A DNA stretch of 64,000 nt from Hetaerina americana. Its lineage: Eukaryota > Arthropoda > Insecta > Odonata > Calopterygidae. Below the pieces are notes generated by a model, which saw nothing but the letters and a program-made list of their open reading frames with translations, had not been told where the DNA came from and ran no database searches. Of the stretch, positions 36,404-50,800 are shown piece after piece. Location: the NCBI GenBank assembly GCA_022747635.1, contig JAKTNV010000027.1, positions 558,001-622,000 on the forward strand, in the 5' to 3' direction. Position 1 is the stretch's first letter; each line of letters starts with the position of its first letter. The translations under genes were made by a program, and so were the position numbers.

Positions 36404-37113
36404 GTATCATTTGGATTGGGCATTTTTTGGATGCAAAATATAAACATAGTGATATTGGAAAGTTTTTCATGCACATTCTTAAGTGTTTGGACTCTTGGTT
36501 AAGCAGTTTTTGAATCTGATTTCAGTGATGTGATCGGTTTGCGTGTGTTAGTTTGGAAAGGATAATCCTCTTGGAAAGGGAAGAATGTCCGAGTGTTGCG
36601 AGAGAGTGAGATGGACGGATACGCCTGGAAGTGCAGGAATGATGTATGGATTCCTAGGGAATGAAACTTCGAAGAATCCGGCGAATAGGAATAATTGTAA
36701 GTTGACGCATTTATTTATTTATACATTTATCAATGCTTAATATGTCCGCGTCGGGTTGACCTCTGACATGGGAGGTCCGATTTTAATTTCCCTCACTTCC
36801 TGTTGTCTTTTTCACTCTCTCCCCCTTGCATATTTCTCACAACAATTTACCTTCCTTATGAGGAAGCAGTGCAATGAAAATATTCCAATTTGTTTCATGA
36901 GTTAGAATCATTGTTGCTGAAAATGTAAACAATGCTGTAGTTACGTGCGACAACGGGCGCGAGTCAATTGAAATTCTGCTAAAGTGGCATTATTTGTCTA
37001 GTCATTAAGCTAACTACTGGCCTTTGTCTTTTTGAATTAACCTCTGCTGGTATAAAAATTGCCATTCCTCGAAATACACATACTCGTTTTATTGGCATTA
37101 TAAGGTTTTGTTG
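36404..37113 (+). repeat. Direct repeat copy A (right arm)
   Basis: Mirror of 10,735-11,444. The exon-like segment reads on the plus strand from the ATG at 36,585 to a GTAAGT donor at 36,697. Confidence 0.88.
36585..36696 (+). CDS. Candidate coding exon, copy A (unknown protein)
   Basis: Paralogue of the exon-like segment at 35,165, with the same 112-nt length and GTAAGT donor. Compared with copy B in this arm there are seven base changes in five codons, all amino-acid changing (Ser to Pro, Lys to Met, Gly to Glu, Asn to Thr, Ser to Ala) and no silent ones. Copy A has no matching downstream acceptor exon, because its similarity to copy B stops at that junction. Mirror copy on the minus strand at 11,152-11,263. 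Confidence 0.33.
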
Positions 37114-38074
37114 AAGTCAAAAACTGAGGTCTAAAAACGTTCATTATTGATGGCTTCCCAATAAATACTAAACGACGTGGCGTCTTCAAACTTGAAACTT
37201 ATGTTTTAAAGTTTTTTTGCTTTCTAATAAAGTTATATCTATTAAACAACTACCGCCATCCCTAGGTCAGGCGGGGTTTTTATGGGATCAACCTCGTAGA
37301 AGTATGTTGCGTCCATGCACTCTTTGGCGTGGGTGATGTATTCCTTGGGATATCGACCGGAGTTTGCTGGTCGCTTCTTTGGCAGTCTGCTATGCAATCA
37401 AAGGCGATGAAAAAATGGATGCCGTGGAATAACCTTACTGAGTTAAAGGGTACTGCAATCTCATTATTGAGGACGGTACGCGTCGATTTTATTTTAAGGA
37501 AGGAAATAAGGTCGAAATTGGACTGTGGGTCCAAGAGCTTTCCACAGGCCGTCGAGCCACTTTGCGAATAAGTAGCTGGCGGAGTTAAGCGCTGTGATAA
37601 TAGGTTTTATTTCTTTCTGAATTGGTAATTCTTCGAATATATACATATCTACAGATTTTTAGAACATTTGGGTATGCAATTTTTCAACCGAAGTGTATTT
37701 TAAGGTAAAAATCTGTGGTGCACCTGTCGAGTGTGTTGGTGTCATAATTTATGATTTCGTCAATAAGATCTTCACATTCTTCAAGATACGCTAAAACCCT
37801 ATGTTAGACTAAAGGGTGTAAAACGGTGAACTGTGGAAAAACCAGTAAAATTTTCGTAAATAAAGCGAGGTATTGCTACAATTCGAACCAACGGATCCGT
37901 TGGATATAAGTAGAAACGTTGCACAAAAAAAAGGCAAATAAATATGAGGCCCTTAACTGAATACAGTGCACTGAAAAAAATTCATCATGTAATACGGTAT
38001 TCAAACAAAAAAGTTGAAAGTTGATAAAGAAGATTGGACCTAAGTAAAGAAAAGAGGAGTATTAGGAAAGGATT

Positions 38075-38275
38075 TATACCATTAGGGTCGGAGAACATTG
38101 TATTTAAGGATAGGCGTATTCCCGCGATTAAATTTAATTTTTGTTGTGTGTGCGGCACTGAGTAATTAACTCCCACTCTTCTATCACGTGGATAAAAGTT
38201 CTGCGTCCTGTCGTACTTCCTATTCTATAATTGGGCAAAGAGTTTCAATCATGGAAGGCACTACCTTCTTGGGTA
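38075..38275 (+). repeat. Diverged satellite monomer inside right arm
   Basis: Mirror partner of 9,575-9,775. It can be followed through the position of the splice-like motif, where the array consensus 'ctaatccgctctctttcag' is degraded, into 'aagaaattacgtggcag', the counterpart of 'gaagaattacgtggacc'. Confidence 0.83.
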
Positions 38276-38289
38276 TATGTAGTATGCAA

Positions 38290-38850
38290 TAAGAAATTAC
38301 GTGGCAGCATGACTCTTTCTTAATTAAAGTAGGCATGATGTCATTTCAGGCCCGACGCACGGACCATTCTGGCGGAGCCTTCCATGGGTGGGGCGAAGAG
38401 GAGCCTAAGAAGATTTTGTACTCACTTCTGTATCTTCTAATTACAATGCTGTACATTTGTCAAATGTAAATGGTTCTATATATCATGTATGCAAATATGA
38501 CCACTGTTACACTTACAATCCCTTGGACACTGGCAATCACGTCATTTTAAACACTCGTAGGTTACACATTGTAAGCTTGGATGCGAGTATTTCGGAGTGT
38601 GTATGAATGCATCAGTAGCTAACTAACGGATAGATTATTGGGTTTAGGTAGAACTAACAAGGTTTAGTCTATTGCACTAGTATATTCGTAAGTAATAACT
38701 AACATGTGTGAATGAGTATGGATGGAGTGGTGCTTGCTGCCATAAATCTTTACCAACACATTGCGAATTGACGAACATGAAACTTGCGTACTTCAAATAT
38801 ATAGGAGTTGGAAGAGTTTTCATGGATGGAACAAATAAAATCGAGTGTAA
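38290..38850 (+). repeat. Array-flanking block, right-arm copy
   Basis: Mirror partner of 9,000-9,560, on the inner side of the right satellite array. It begins after a satellite-like tail (aagaaattacgtggcag) and contains 'atgtcatttcag' followed by GC-richer sequence. The frame open in the other copies is interrupted here by a TAA near 38,404, which argues against coding function. Confidence 0.8.
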
Positions 38851-38855
38851 ATATT

Positions 38856-41800
38856 ATGTGCACTAATCCGCTCTCTCTCAGGAAAAATTACGTGGACCAA
38901 TCAAGACTTCGTCTGAAGAAAGAAGAAACGTGAAAAACATCACCTTATGGAGAATGGACACTTTACAATGAAGAACTGACTTACGTCAAGAGAATACGAA
39001 GTCATAGGGTTAGATTTGGACCCCTAGGGTCGCAATACATTGCGATTCAGGCTAGGCGTATTCCCGCGATTAATTTAAATATTTGTTGTGTGTGCGGCTC
39101 TGTACGATTGAATCCCACTCTTCTATCATGTGGATTGGTTGTTGGCGTCTTGCTGTACTTCCAATTCTGTGCTGGTTGAGAGAGTTTCTATCGTTGGAAC
39201 CTATCACACCTAGTGTATATGTTGTGTGCACTAATCCGCTCTCTTTCAGGAAGAATTACGTGGACCAATCAAGACTTCGTCTGAAGAAAGAAGAAACGTG
39301 AAAACATCACCTAATTGAGAATGGACACATTACAATGAAGAACTGACTTACGTCAAGAGAATACGAAGTCATAGGGTTAGATTTGGACCCCTAGGGTCGG
39401 AACACATTGCGTTTAAGGCTAGGCGTATTCCCGCGATTAATTTTAATTTTTGTTGTGTGTGCGGCACTGTACGATTGAATCCCACTCTTCTATCATGTGG
39501 ATTGGTTGTTGGCGTCTTGCTGTACTTCCAATTCTGTGATTGTTAAGAGAGTTTCTATCGTTGGAACCAATCACACCTAGTGTAAATGTTGTGTGCACTA
39601 ATCCGCTCTCTTTCAGGAAGAATTACGTGGACCAATCAAGACTTCGTCTGAAGAAAGAAGAAACGTGAAAAACATCACCTTATGGAGAATGGACACATTA
39701 CAATGAAGAACAGACTTACGTCAAGAGAATACGAAGTAATAGGAATAGATTTGGACCCGTAGGGTCGGAACACATTGCGTTTAAGGCTAGGCGTATTCCC
39801 GCGATTAATTTTAATTTTTGTTGTGTGTGCGGCACTGTACGATTGAATCCCACTCTTCTATCATGTGGATTGGTTGTTGGCGTCTTGCTGTACTTCCAAT
39901 TCTGTGCTGGTTGAGAGAGTTTCTATCGTTGGAACCAATCACACCTAGTGTAAATGTTGTGTACACTAATCCGCTCTCTTTTAGGAAGAATTACGTGGAC
40001 CAATCAAGACTTCGTCTGAAGAAAGAAGAAACGTGAAAAACATCACCTTATGGAGAATGGACACTTTACAATGAAGAACTGACTTACGTCAAGAGAATAC
40101 GAAGTCATAGGGTTAGATTTGGACCCCTAGGGTCGGAATACATTGCGTTTAAGGCTAGGCGTATTACCGCGATTAATTTTAATTTTTGTTGTGTGTGCGA
40201 CACTGTACGATTGAATCCCGTTCTTCTATCATGTGGATTGGTTGTTGGCGTCTTTCTGTACTTCCAATTCTGTGCTGGTTGAGAGAGTTTCTATCGTTGG
40301 AACCAATCACACCTAGTGTAAATGTTGTGTGCACTAATCCGCTCTCTTTCAGGAAGAAATACGTGGACCAATCAAGACTTCGTCTGAAGAAAGAAGAAAC
40401 GTGAGAACGTCACCTTATGGAGAATGGACACATTACAATGAAGAACTGACTTACGTCAAGAGAATACGAAGTCATAGGGTTAGATTTGGACCCCTAGGGT
40501 CGGAATACATTGCGTTTAAGGCTAGGCGTATTCCCGCGATTAATTTTAATTTTTGTTGTGTGTGCGGCTCTGTACGATTGAATCCCACTCTTCTATCATG
40601 TGGATTGGTGGTTGGCGTCTTGCTGTACTTCCAATTCTGTGATTGTTAAGAGAGTTTCTATCGTTGGAACCAATCACACCTAGTGTAAATGTTGTGTGCA
40701 CTAATCCGCTCTCTTTCAGGAAGAATTACGTGGACCAATCAAGACTTCGTCTGAAGAAAGAAGAATCGTGAAAAACATCACCTTATGGAGAATGGACACA
40801 TTACAATGAAGAACTGACTTACGTCAAGAGAATACGAAGTCATAGGGTTAGATTTGGACCCCTAGGGTCGGAATACATTGCGTTTAAGGCTAGGCGTATT
40901 CCCGCGATTAATTATAATTTTTGTTGTGTGTGCGGCTCTGTACGATTGAATCCCACTCTTCTATCATGTGGATTGGTGGTTGGCGTCTTGCTGTACTTCC
41001 AATTCTGTGATTGTTAAGAGAGTTTCTATCGTTGGAACCAATCACACCTAGTGTAAATGTTGTGTGCACTAATCCGCTCTCTTTCAGGAAGAAATACGTG
41101 GACCAATCAAGACTTCGTCTGAAGAAAGAAGAAACGTGAGATCGTAACCTTATGGAGAATGGACACATTACAATTAAGAACTGACTTACGTCAAGAGAAT
41201 ACGAAGTCATAGGGTTAGATTTGGACCCCTAGGGTCGGAATACATTGCGTTTAAGGCTAGGCGTATTCCCGCGATTAATTTTAATTTTTGTTGTGTGTGC
41301 GGCTCTGTACGATTGAATCCCACTCTTCTATCATGTGGATTGGTGGTTGGCGTCTTGCTGTACTTCCAATTCTGTGATTGTTAAGAGAGTTTCTATCGTT
41401 GGAACCAATCACACCTAGTGTAAATGTTGTGTGCACTAATCAGCTCTCTTTCAGGAAGAAATACGTGGACCAATCAAGACTTCGTCTGAAGAAAGAAGAA
41501 ACGTGAAAACATCACCTAATTGAGAATGGACACATTACAATGAAGAACTGACTTACGTCAAGAGAATACGAAGTCATAGGGCTAGATTTGGACCCCTAGG
41601 GTCGGAATACGTTGCGTTTAAGGCTAGGCGTATTCCCGCGATTAATTTTAATTTTTGTTGTGTGTGCGGATCTGTACGATTGAATCCCACTCTTCTATCA
41701 TGTGGATTGGTTGTTGGCGTCTTGCTGTACTTCCAATTCTGTGCTGGTTGAGAGAGTTTCTATCGTTGGAACCAATCACACCTAGTGTAAATGTTGTGTG

Positions 41801-44800
41801 CACTAATCCGCTCTCTTTCAGGAAGAATTACGTGGACCAATCAAGACTTCGTCTGAAGAAAGAAGAAACGTGAGAACGTCACCTTATGGAGAATGGACAC
41901 ATTACAATGAAGAACTGACTTACGTCAAGAGAATACGAAGTCATAGGGTTAGATTTGGACCCCTAGGGTCGGAATACATTGCGTTTAAGGCTAGGCGTAT
42001 TCCCGCGATTAATTTTAATTTTTGTTTGTGTTTGTAGCTCTGTACGATAGAATCCCACTCTTCTATCATGTGGATTGGTGGTTGGCGTCTTGCTGTACTT
42101 CCAATTCTGTGATTGTTAAGAGAGTTTCTATCGTTGGAACCAATCACACCTAGTGTAAATGTTGTGTGTACTAATCCGCTCTCTTTCAGGAAGAATTACG
42201 TGGACCAATCAAGACTTCGTCTGAAGAAAGAAGAAACGTGAGAACGTCACCTTATGGAGAATGGACACATTACAATGAAGAACTGACTTACGTCAAGAGA
42301 ATACGAAGTCATAGGGTTAGATTTGGACCCCTAGGGTCGGAATACATTGCGTTTAAGGCTAGGCGTATTCCCGCGATTAATTTTAATTTTTGTTGTGTGT
42401 GCGGCTCTGTACGATTGAATCCCACTCTTCTATCATGTGGATTGGTGGTTGGCGTCTTGCTGTACTTCCAATTCTGTGATTGTTAAGAGAGTTTCTATCG
42501 TTGGAACCAATCACACCTAGTGTAAATGTTGTGTGCACTAATCCGCTCTCTTTCAGGAAGAATTACGTGGACCAATCAAGACTTCGTCTGAAGAAAGAAG
42601 AAACGTGAGAACGTCACCTTATGGAGAATGGACACATTACAATGAAGAACTGACTTACGTCAAGAGAATACGAAGTCATAGGGTTAGATTTGGACCCCTA
42701 GGGTCGGAATACATTGCGTTTAAGGCTAGGCGTATTCCCGCGATTAATTTTAATTTTTGTTGTGTATGCGGCTCTGTACGATTGAATCCCACTCTTCTAT
42801 CATGTGGATTGGTGGTTGGCGTCTTGCTGTACTTCCAATTCTGTGATTGTTAAGAGAGTTTCTATCGTTGGAACCAATCACACCTAGTGTATATGTTGTG
42901 TGCACTAATCCGCTCTCTTTCAGGAAGAATTACGTGGACCAATCAAGACTTCGTCTGAAGAAAGAAGAAACGTGAAAACATCACCTAATTGAGAATGGAC
43001 ACATTACAATGAAGAACTGACTTACGTCAAGAGAATACGAAGTCATAGGGTTAGATTTTGACCCCTAGGGTCGGAATACATTGCGTTTAAGGCTAGGCGT
43101 ATTCCCGCGATTAATTTTAATTTTTGTTGTGTGTGCGGCACTGTACGATTGAATCCCACTCTTCTATCATGTGGATTGGTTGTTGGCGTCTTGCTGTACT
43201 TCCAATTCTGTGCTGGTTGAGAGAGTTTCTATCGTTGGAACCAATCACACCTAGTGTAAATGTTGTGTGCACTAATCCGCTCTCTTTCAGGAAGAAATAC
43301 GTGGACCAATCAAGACTTCGTCTGAAGAAAGAAGAAACGTGAAAAACATCACCTTATGGAGAATGGACACATTACAATGAAGAACAGACTTACGTCAAGA
43401 GAATACGAAGTTATAGGAATAGATTTGGACCCGTAAGGTCGGAACACATTGCGTTTAAGGCTAGGCGTATTCCCGCGATTAATTTTAATTTTTGTTGTGT
43501 GTGCGGCTCTGTACGATTGAATCCCACTCTTATATCATGTGGATTGGTTGTTGGCGTCTTGCTGTACATCCAATTCTGTGATGGTTGAGAGAGTTTCTAT
43601 CGTTGGAACCAATCACAACTAGTGTAAATGTTGTGCGCACTAATCCGCTTCCTTTCAGGAAGAATTACATGGACCAATCAAGACTTCGTCTGAAGAAAGA
43701 AGAAACGCAAGAGCATCACCTTATGGAGAATGGACACATAACAATGAAGAACTGACTTACGTCAAGAGAATACGAAGTCATAGGGTTGGATTTGGACCCC
43801 TAGGGTCGGAATACATTGCGTTTAAGGCTAGGCGTATTCCCGCGATTAATTTTAATTTTTATTTGTGTGCAGCTCTGTACGATTGAAGCCCACTCTTCTA
43901 TCACGTGGATTGGTTGTTGGCGTCTTGCTGTACTTCCAATTCTGTGCTGGTTGAGAGAGTTTCTATCGTTGGAACCAATCACACCTAGTGTAAATATTAT
44001 GTGCACTAATCCGCTCTCTCTCAGGAAATATTACGTGGACCACTCAAGACTTCGTCTGAAGAAAGAAGTAACGTGAAAAACATCACCTTATGGAGAATGG
44101 ACACTTTACAATGAAGAACTGACTTACGTCAAGAGAATACGAAGTCATAGGGTTAGATTTGGACCCCTAGGGTCGATATACATTGCGATTCAGGCTAGGC
44201 GTATTCCCGCGATTAATTTAAATATTTGTTGTGTGTGCGGCTCTGTACGATTGAATCCCACTCTTCTATCATGTGGATTGGTTGTTGGCGTCTTGCTGTA
44301 CTTCCAATTCTGTGCTGGTTGAGAGAGTTTCTATCGTTGGAACCAATCACACCTAGTGTAAATGTTGTGTGCACTAATCCGCTCTCTTTCAGAAAGAATT
44401 ACGTGGACCAATCAAGACTTCGTCTGAAGAAAGAAGAAACGTGAAAAACATCACCTTATGGAGAATGGACACATTACAATGAAGAACTGACTTACGTCAA
44501 GAGAATACGAAGTCATAGGGTTAGATTGTGACCCCTAGGGTCGGAACACATTGCGTTTAAGGCTAGGCGTATTCCCGCGATTAATTTTAATTTTTGTTGT
44601 GTGTGCGGCTCTGTACGATTGAATCCCACTCTTCTATCATGTGGATTAGTGGTTGGCGTCTTGCTGTATTTCCAATTCTGTGCTGGGTGAGAGTGTTTCT
44701 ATCGTTGGAACCAATCACACCTAGTGTATATGTTGTGTGCACTAATCCGCTGTCTTTCAGGAAGAATTACGTGGACCAATCAAGACTTCGTCTGAAGAAA

Positions 44801-47800
44801 GAAGAATCGTGAAAAACATCACCTTATGGAGAATGGACACATTACAATGAAGAACTGACTTACGTCAAGAGAATACGAAGTCATAGGGTTAGATTTGGAC
44901 CCCAAGGGTCGGAATACATTGCGTTTAAGGCTAGGCGTATTCCCGCGATTAATTATAATTTTTGTTGTGTGTGCGGATCTGTACGATTGAATCCCACTCT
45001 TCTATCATGTGGATTGGGTGTTGGCGTCTTGCTGTACTTCCAATTCTGTGCTGGTTGAGAGAGTTTCTATCGTTGGAACCAATCACACCTAGTGTAAATG
45101 TTGTGTGCACTAATCCGCTCTCTTTCAGGAAGAAATACGTGGACCAATCAAGACTTCGTCTGAAGAAAGAAGAAACGTGAGATCGTCACCTTATGGAGAA
45201 TGGACACATTACAATTAAGAACTGACTTACGTCAAGAGAATACGAAGTCATAGGGTTAGATTTGGACCCCTAGGGTCGGAATACATTGCGTTTAAGGCTA
45301 GGCGTATTACCGCGATTAATTTTAATTTTTGTTGTGTGTGCGGCTCTGTACGATTGAATCCCACTCTTCTATCATGTGGATTGGTGGTTGGCGTCTTGCT
45401 GTACTTCCAATTCTGTGATTGTTAAGAGAGTTTCTATCGTTGGAACCAATCACACCTAGTGTAAATGTTGTGTGCACTAATCAGCTCTCTTTCAGGAAGA
45501 AATACGTGGACCAATCAAGACTTCGTCTGAAGAAAGAAGAAACGTGAAAACATCACCTAATTGAGAATGGACACATTACAATGAAGAACTGACTTACGTC
45601 AAGAGAATACGAAGTCGTAGGGCTAGATTTGGACCCCTAGGGTCGGAATACGTTGCGTTTAAGGCTAGGCGTATTCCCGCGATTAATTTTAATTTTTGTT
45701 GTGTGTGCGGCACTGTACGATTGAATCCCACTCTTCTATCATGTGGATTGGTTGTTGGCGTCTTGCTGTACTTCCAATTCTGTGCTGGTTGAGAGAGTTT
45801 CTATCGTTGGAACCAATCACACCTAGTGTAAATGTTGTGTGCACTAATCCGCTCTCTTTCAGGAAGAATTACGTGGACCAATCAAGACTTCGTCTGAAGA
45901 AAGAAGAAACGTGAGAACGTCACCTTATGGAGAATGGACACATTACAATGAAGAACTGACTTACGTCAAGAGAATACGAAGTCATAGGGTTAGATTTGGA
46001 CCCCTAGGGTCGGAATACATTGCGTTTAAGGCTAGGCGTATTCCCGCGATTAATTTTAATTTTTGTTTGTGTTTGTAGCTCTGTACGATAGAATCCCACT
46101 CTTCTATCATGTGGATTGGTGGTTGGCGTCTTGCTGTACTTCCAATTCTGTGATTGTTAAGAGAGTTTCTATCGTTGGAACCAATCACACCTAGTGTAAA
46201 TGTTGTGTGTACTAATCCGCTCTCTTTCAGGAAGAATTACGTGGACCAATCAAGACTTCGTCTGAAGAAAGAAGAAACGTGAAAACATCACCTAATTGAG
46301 AATGGACACATTACAATGAAGAACTGACTTACGTCAAGAGAATACGAAGTCATAGGGTTAGATTTGGACCCCTAGGGTCGGAATACATTGCGTTTAAGGC
46401 TAGGCGTATTCCCGCGATTAATTTTAATTTTTGTTGTGTGTGCGGCACTGTGCGATTGAATCCCACTCTTCTATCATGTGGATTGGTTGTTGGCGTCTTT
46501 CTGTACTTCCAATTCTGTGCTGGTTGAGAGAGTTTCTATCGTTGGAACCAATCACACCTAGTGTAAATGTTGTGTGCACTAATTCGCTCTCTTTCAGGAA
46601 GAATTACGTGGACCAATCAAGACTTCATCTGAAGAAAGAAGAAACGTTAGAGCATCACCTTATGGAGAATGGACATATAACAATGAAGAACTGACTTACG
46701 TCAAGAGAATACGAAGTCATAGGGTTGGATTTGGACCCCTAGGGTCGGAATACATTGCGTTTAAGGCTAGGCGTATTCCCGCGATTAATTTTAATTTTTA
46801 TTTGTGTGCAGCTCTGTACGATTGAATCCCACTCTTCTATCATGTGGATTGGTTGTTGGCGTCTTGCTGTACTTCCAATTCTGTGATTGTTAAGAGAGTT
46901 TCTATCGTTGGAACCAATCACACCTAGTGTAAATGTTGTGTGCACTAATCCGCTCTCTTTCAGGAAGAATTACGTGGACCAATCAAGACTTCGTCTGAAG
47001 AAAGAAGAAACGTGAAAAACATCACCTTATGGAGAATGGACACATTACAATGAAGAACAGACTTACGTCAAGAGAATACGAAGTAATAGGAATAGATTTG
47101 GACCCGTAGGGTCGAAACACATTGCGTTTAAGGCTAGGCGTATTCCCGCGATTAATTTTAATTTTTGTTTGTGTTTGTAGCTCTGTACGATTGAATCCCA
47201 ATCTTCTATCATGTGGATTGGTTGTTGGCGTCTTGCTGTAATTCCAATTCTGTGCTGGTTGAGAGAGTTTCTATCGTTGGAACCAATCACACCTAGTGTA
47301 AATGTTGTGTACACTAATCCGCTCTCTTTTAGGAAGAATTACGTGGACCAATCAAGACTTCGTCTGAAGAAAGAAGAAACGTGAAAAACATCACCTTATG
47401 GAGAATGGACACTTTACAATGAAGAACTGACTTACGTCAAGAGAATACGAAGTCATAGGGTTAGATTTGGACCCCTAGGGTCGGAATACATTGCGTTTAA
47501 GGCTAGGCGTATTCCCGCGATTAATTTTAATTTTTGTTGTGTGTGCGACACTGTACGATTGAATCCCACTCTTCTATCATGTGGATTGGTTGTTGGCGTC
47601 TTTCTGTACTTCCAATTCTGTGCTGGTTGAGAGAGTTTCTATCGTTGGAACCAATCACACCTAGTGTAAATGTTGTGTGCACTAATCCGCTCTCTTTCAG
47701 GAAGAAATACGTGGACCAATCAAGACTTCGTCTGAAGAAAGAAGAAACGTGAGAACGTCACCTTATGGAGAATGGACACATTACAATGAAGAACTGACTT

Positions 47801-50800
47801 ACGTCAAGAGAATACGAAGTCATAGGGTTAGATTTGGACCCCTAGGGTCGGAATACATTGCGTTTAAGGCTAGGCGTATTCCCGCGATTAATTTTAATTT
47901 TTGTTGTGTGTGCGGCTCTGTACGATTGAATCCCACTCTTCTATCATGTGAATTGGTGGTTGGCGTCTTGCTGTACTTCCAATTCTGTGATTGTTAAGAG
48001 AGTTTCTATCGTTGGAACCAATCACACCTAGTGTAAATGTTGTGTGCACTAATCCGCTCTCTTTCAGGAAGAATTACGTGGACCAATCAAGACTTCGTCT
48101 GAAGAAAGAAGAAACGTGAGAACGTCACCTTATGGAGAATGGACACATTACAATGAAGAACTGACTTACGTCAAGAGAATACGAAGTCATAGGGTTAGAT
48201 TTGGACCCCTAGGGTCGGAATACATTGCGTTTAAGGCTAGGCGTATTCCCGCGATTAATTATAATTTTTGTTGTGTGTGCGGATCTGTACGATTGAATCC
48301 CACTCTTCTATCATGTGGATTGGGTGTTGGCGTCTTGCTGTACTTCCAATTCTGTGCTGGTTGAGAGAGTTTCTATCGTTGGAACCAATCACACCTAGTG
48401 TAAATGTTGTGTGCACTAATCCGCTCTCTTTCAGGAAGAAATACGTGGACCAATCAAGACTTCGTCTGAAGAAAGAAGAAACGTGAGATCGTCACCTCAT
48501 GGAGAATGGACACATTACAATGAAGAACTGACTTACGTCAAGAGAATACGAAGTCATAGGGTTAGATTTGGACCCCTAGGGTCGGAATACATTGCGTTTA
48601 AGGCTAGGCGTATTCCCGCGATTAATTTTAATTTTTGTTGTGTGTGCGGCACTGTACGATTGAATCCCACTCTTCTATCATGTGGATTGGTTGTTGGCGT
48701 CTTGCTGTACTTCCAATTCTGTGCTGGTTGAGAGAGTTTCTATCGTTGGAACCAATCACACCTAGTGTAAGTGTTGTGTGCACTAATCCGCTCTCTTTCA
48801 GGAAGAAATACGTGGACCAATCAAGACTTCGTCTGAAGAAAGAAGAAACGTGAAAAACATCACCTTATGGAGAATGGACACATTACAATGAAGAACAGAC
48901 TTACGTCAAGAGAATACGAAGTTATAGGAATAGATTTGGACCCGTAGGGTCGGAACACATTGCGTTTAAGGCTAGGCGTATTCCCGCGATTAATTTTAAT
49001 TTTTGTTGTGTGTGCGGATCTGTACGATTGAATCCCACTCTTATATCATGTGGATTGGTTGTTGGCGTCTTGCTGTACATCCAATTCTGTGATGGTTGAG
49101 AGAGTTTCTATCGTTGGAACCAATCACAACTAGTGTAAATGTTGTGCGCACTAATCCGCTTCCTTTCAGGAAGAATTACATGGACCAATCAAGACTTCGT
49201 CTGAAGAAAGAAGAAACGCAAGAACATCACCTTATGGAGAATGGACACATAACAATGAAGAACTGACTTACGTCAAGAGAATACGAAGTCATAGGGTTGG
49301 ATTTGGACCCCTAGGGTCGGAATACATTGCGTTTAAGGCTAGGCGTATTCCCGCGATTAATTTTAATTTTTATTTGTGTGCAGCTCTGTACGATTGAATC
49401 CCACTCTTCTATCATGTGGATTGGTTGTTGGCGTCTTGCTGTACTTCCAATTCTGTGATTGTTAAGAGAGTTTCTATCGTTGGAACCAATCACACCTAGT
49501 GTAAATAATGTGTGCACTAATCCGCTCTCTTTCAGGAAGAATTACGTGGACCAATCAAGACTTCGTCTGAAGAAAGAAGAAACGTGAAAAACATCACCTT
49601 ATGGAGAATGGACACATTACAATGAAGAACAGACTTACGTCAAGAGAATACGAAGTAATAGGAATAGATTTGGACCCGTAGGGTCGAAACACATTGCGTT
49701 TAAGGCTAGGCGTATTCCCGCGATTAATTTTAATTTTTGTTTGTGTTTGTAGCTCTGTACGATTGAATCCCAATCTTCTATCATGTGGATTGGTTGTTGG
49801 CGTCTTGCTGTAATTCCAATTCTGTGCTGGTTGAGAGAGTTTCTATCGTTGGAACCAATCACACCTAGTGTAAATGTTGTGTACACTAATCCGCTCTCTT
49901 TTAGGAAGAATTACGTGGACCAATCAAGACTTCGTCTGAAGAAAGAATAAACGTGAAAAACATCACCTTATGGAGAATGGACACTTTACAATGAAGAACT
50001 GACTTACGTCAAGAGAATACGAAGTCATAGGGTTAGATTTGGACCCCTAGGGTCGGAATACATTGCGTTTAAGGCTAGGCGTATTCCCGCGATTAATTTT
50101 AATTTTTGTTGTGTGTGCGACACTGTACGATTGAATCCCACTCTTCTATCATGTGGATTGGTTGTTGGCGTCTTTCTGTACTTCCAATTCTGTGCTGGTT
50201 GAGAGAGTTTCTATCGTTGGAACCAATCACACCTAGTGTAAATGTTGTGTGCACTAATCCGCTCTCTTTCAGGAAGAAATACGTGGACCAATCAAGTCTT
50301 CGTCTGAAGAAAGAAGAAACGTGAGAACGTCACCTTATGGAGAATGGACACATTACAATGAAGAACTGACTTACGTCAAGAGAATACGAAGTCATAGGGT
50401 TAGATTTTGACCCCTAGGGTCGGAATACATTGCGTTTAAGGCTAGGCGTATTCCCGCGATTAATTTTAATTTTTGTTGTGTGTGCGGCTCTGTACGATTG
50501 AATCCCACTCTTCTATCATGTGAATTGGTGGTTGGCGTCTTGCTGTACTTCCAATTCTGTGATTGTTAAGAGAGTTTCTATCGTTGGAACCAATCACACC
50601 TAGTGTAAATGTTGTGTGCACTAATCCGCTCTCTTTCAGGAAGAATTACGTGGACCAATCAAGACTTCGTCTGAAGAAAGAAGAAACGTGAGAACGTCAC
50701 CTTATGGAGAATGGACACATTACAATGAAGAACTGACTTACGTCAAGAGAATACGAAGTCATAGGGTTAGATTTGGACCCCTAGGGTCGGAATACATTGC

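Larger units (their letters stand above)
28236..39350 (-). repeat. Right arm of large inverted repeat
   Basis: Reverse-complement copy of the left arm (8,500-19,638). The inner edge is at 28,236, where an 11-bp motif agaagtaagat (28,236-28,246) is preceded by a second copy at 28,222-28,232. Beyond that point the sequence is a jockey-like RT remnant that the left arm lacks. All nested transposons and exon-like segments of the left arm recur here in mirror order. Confidence 0.96.
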
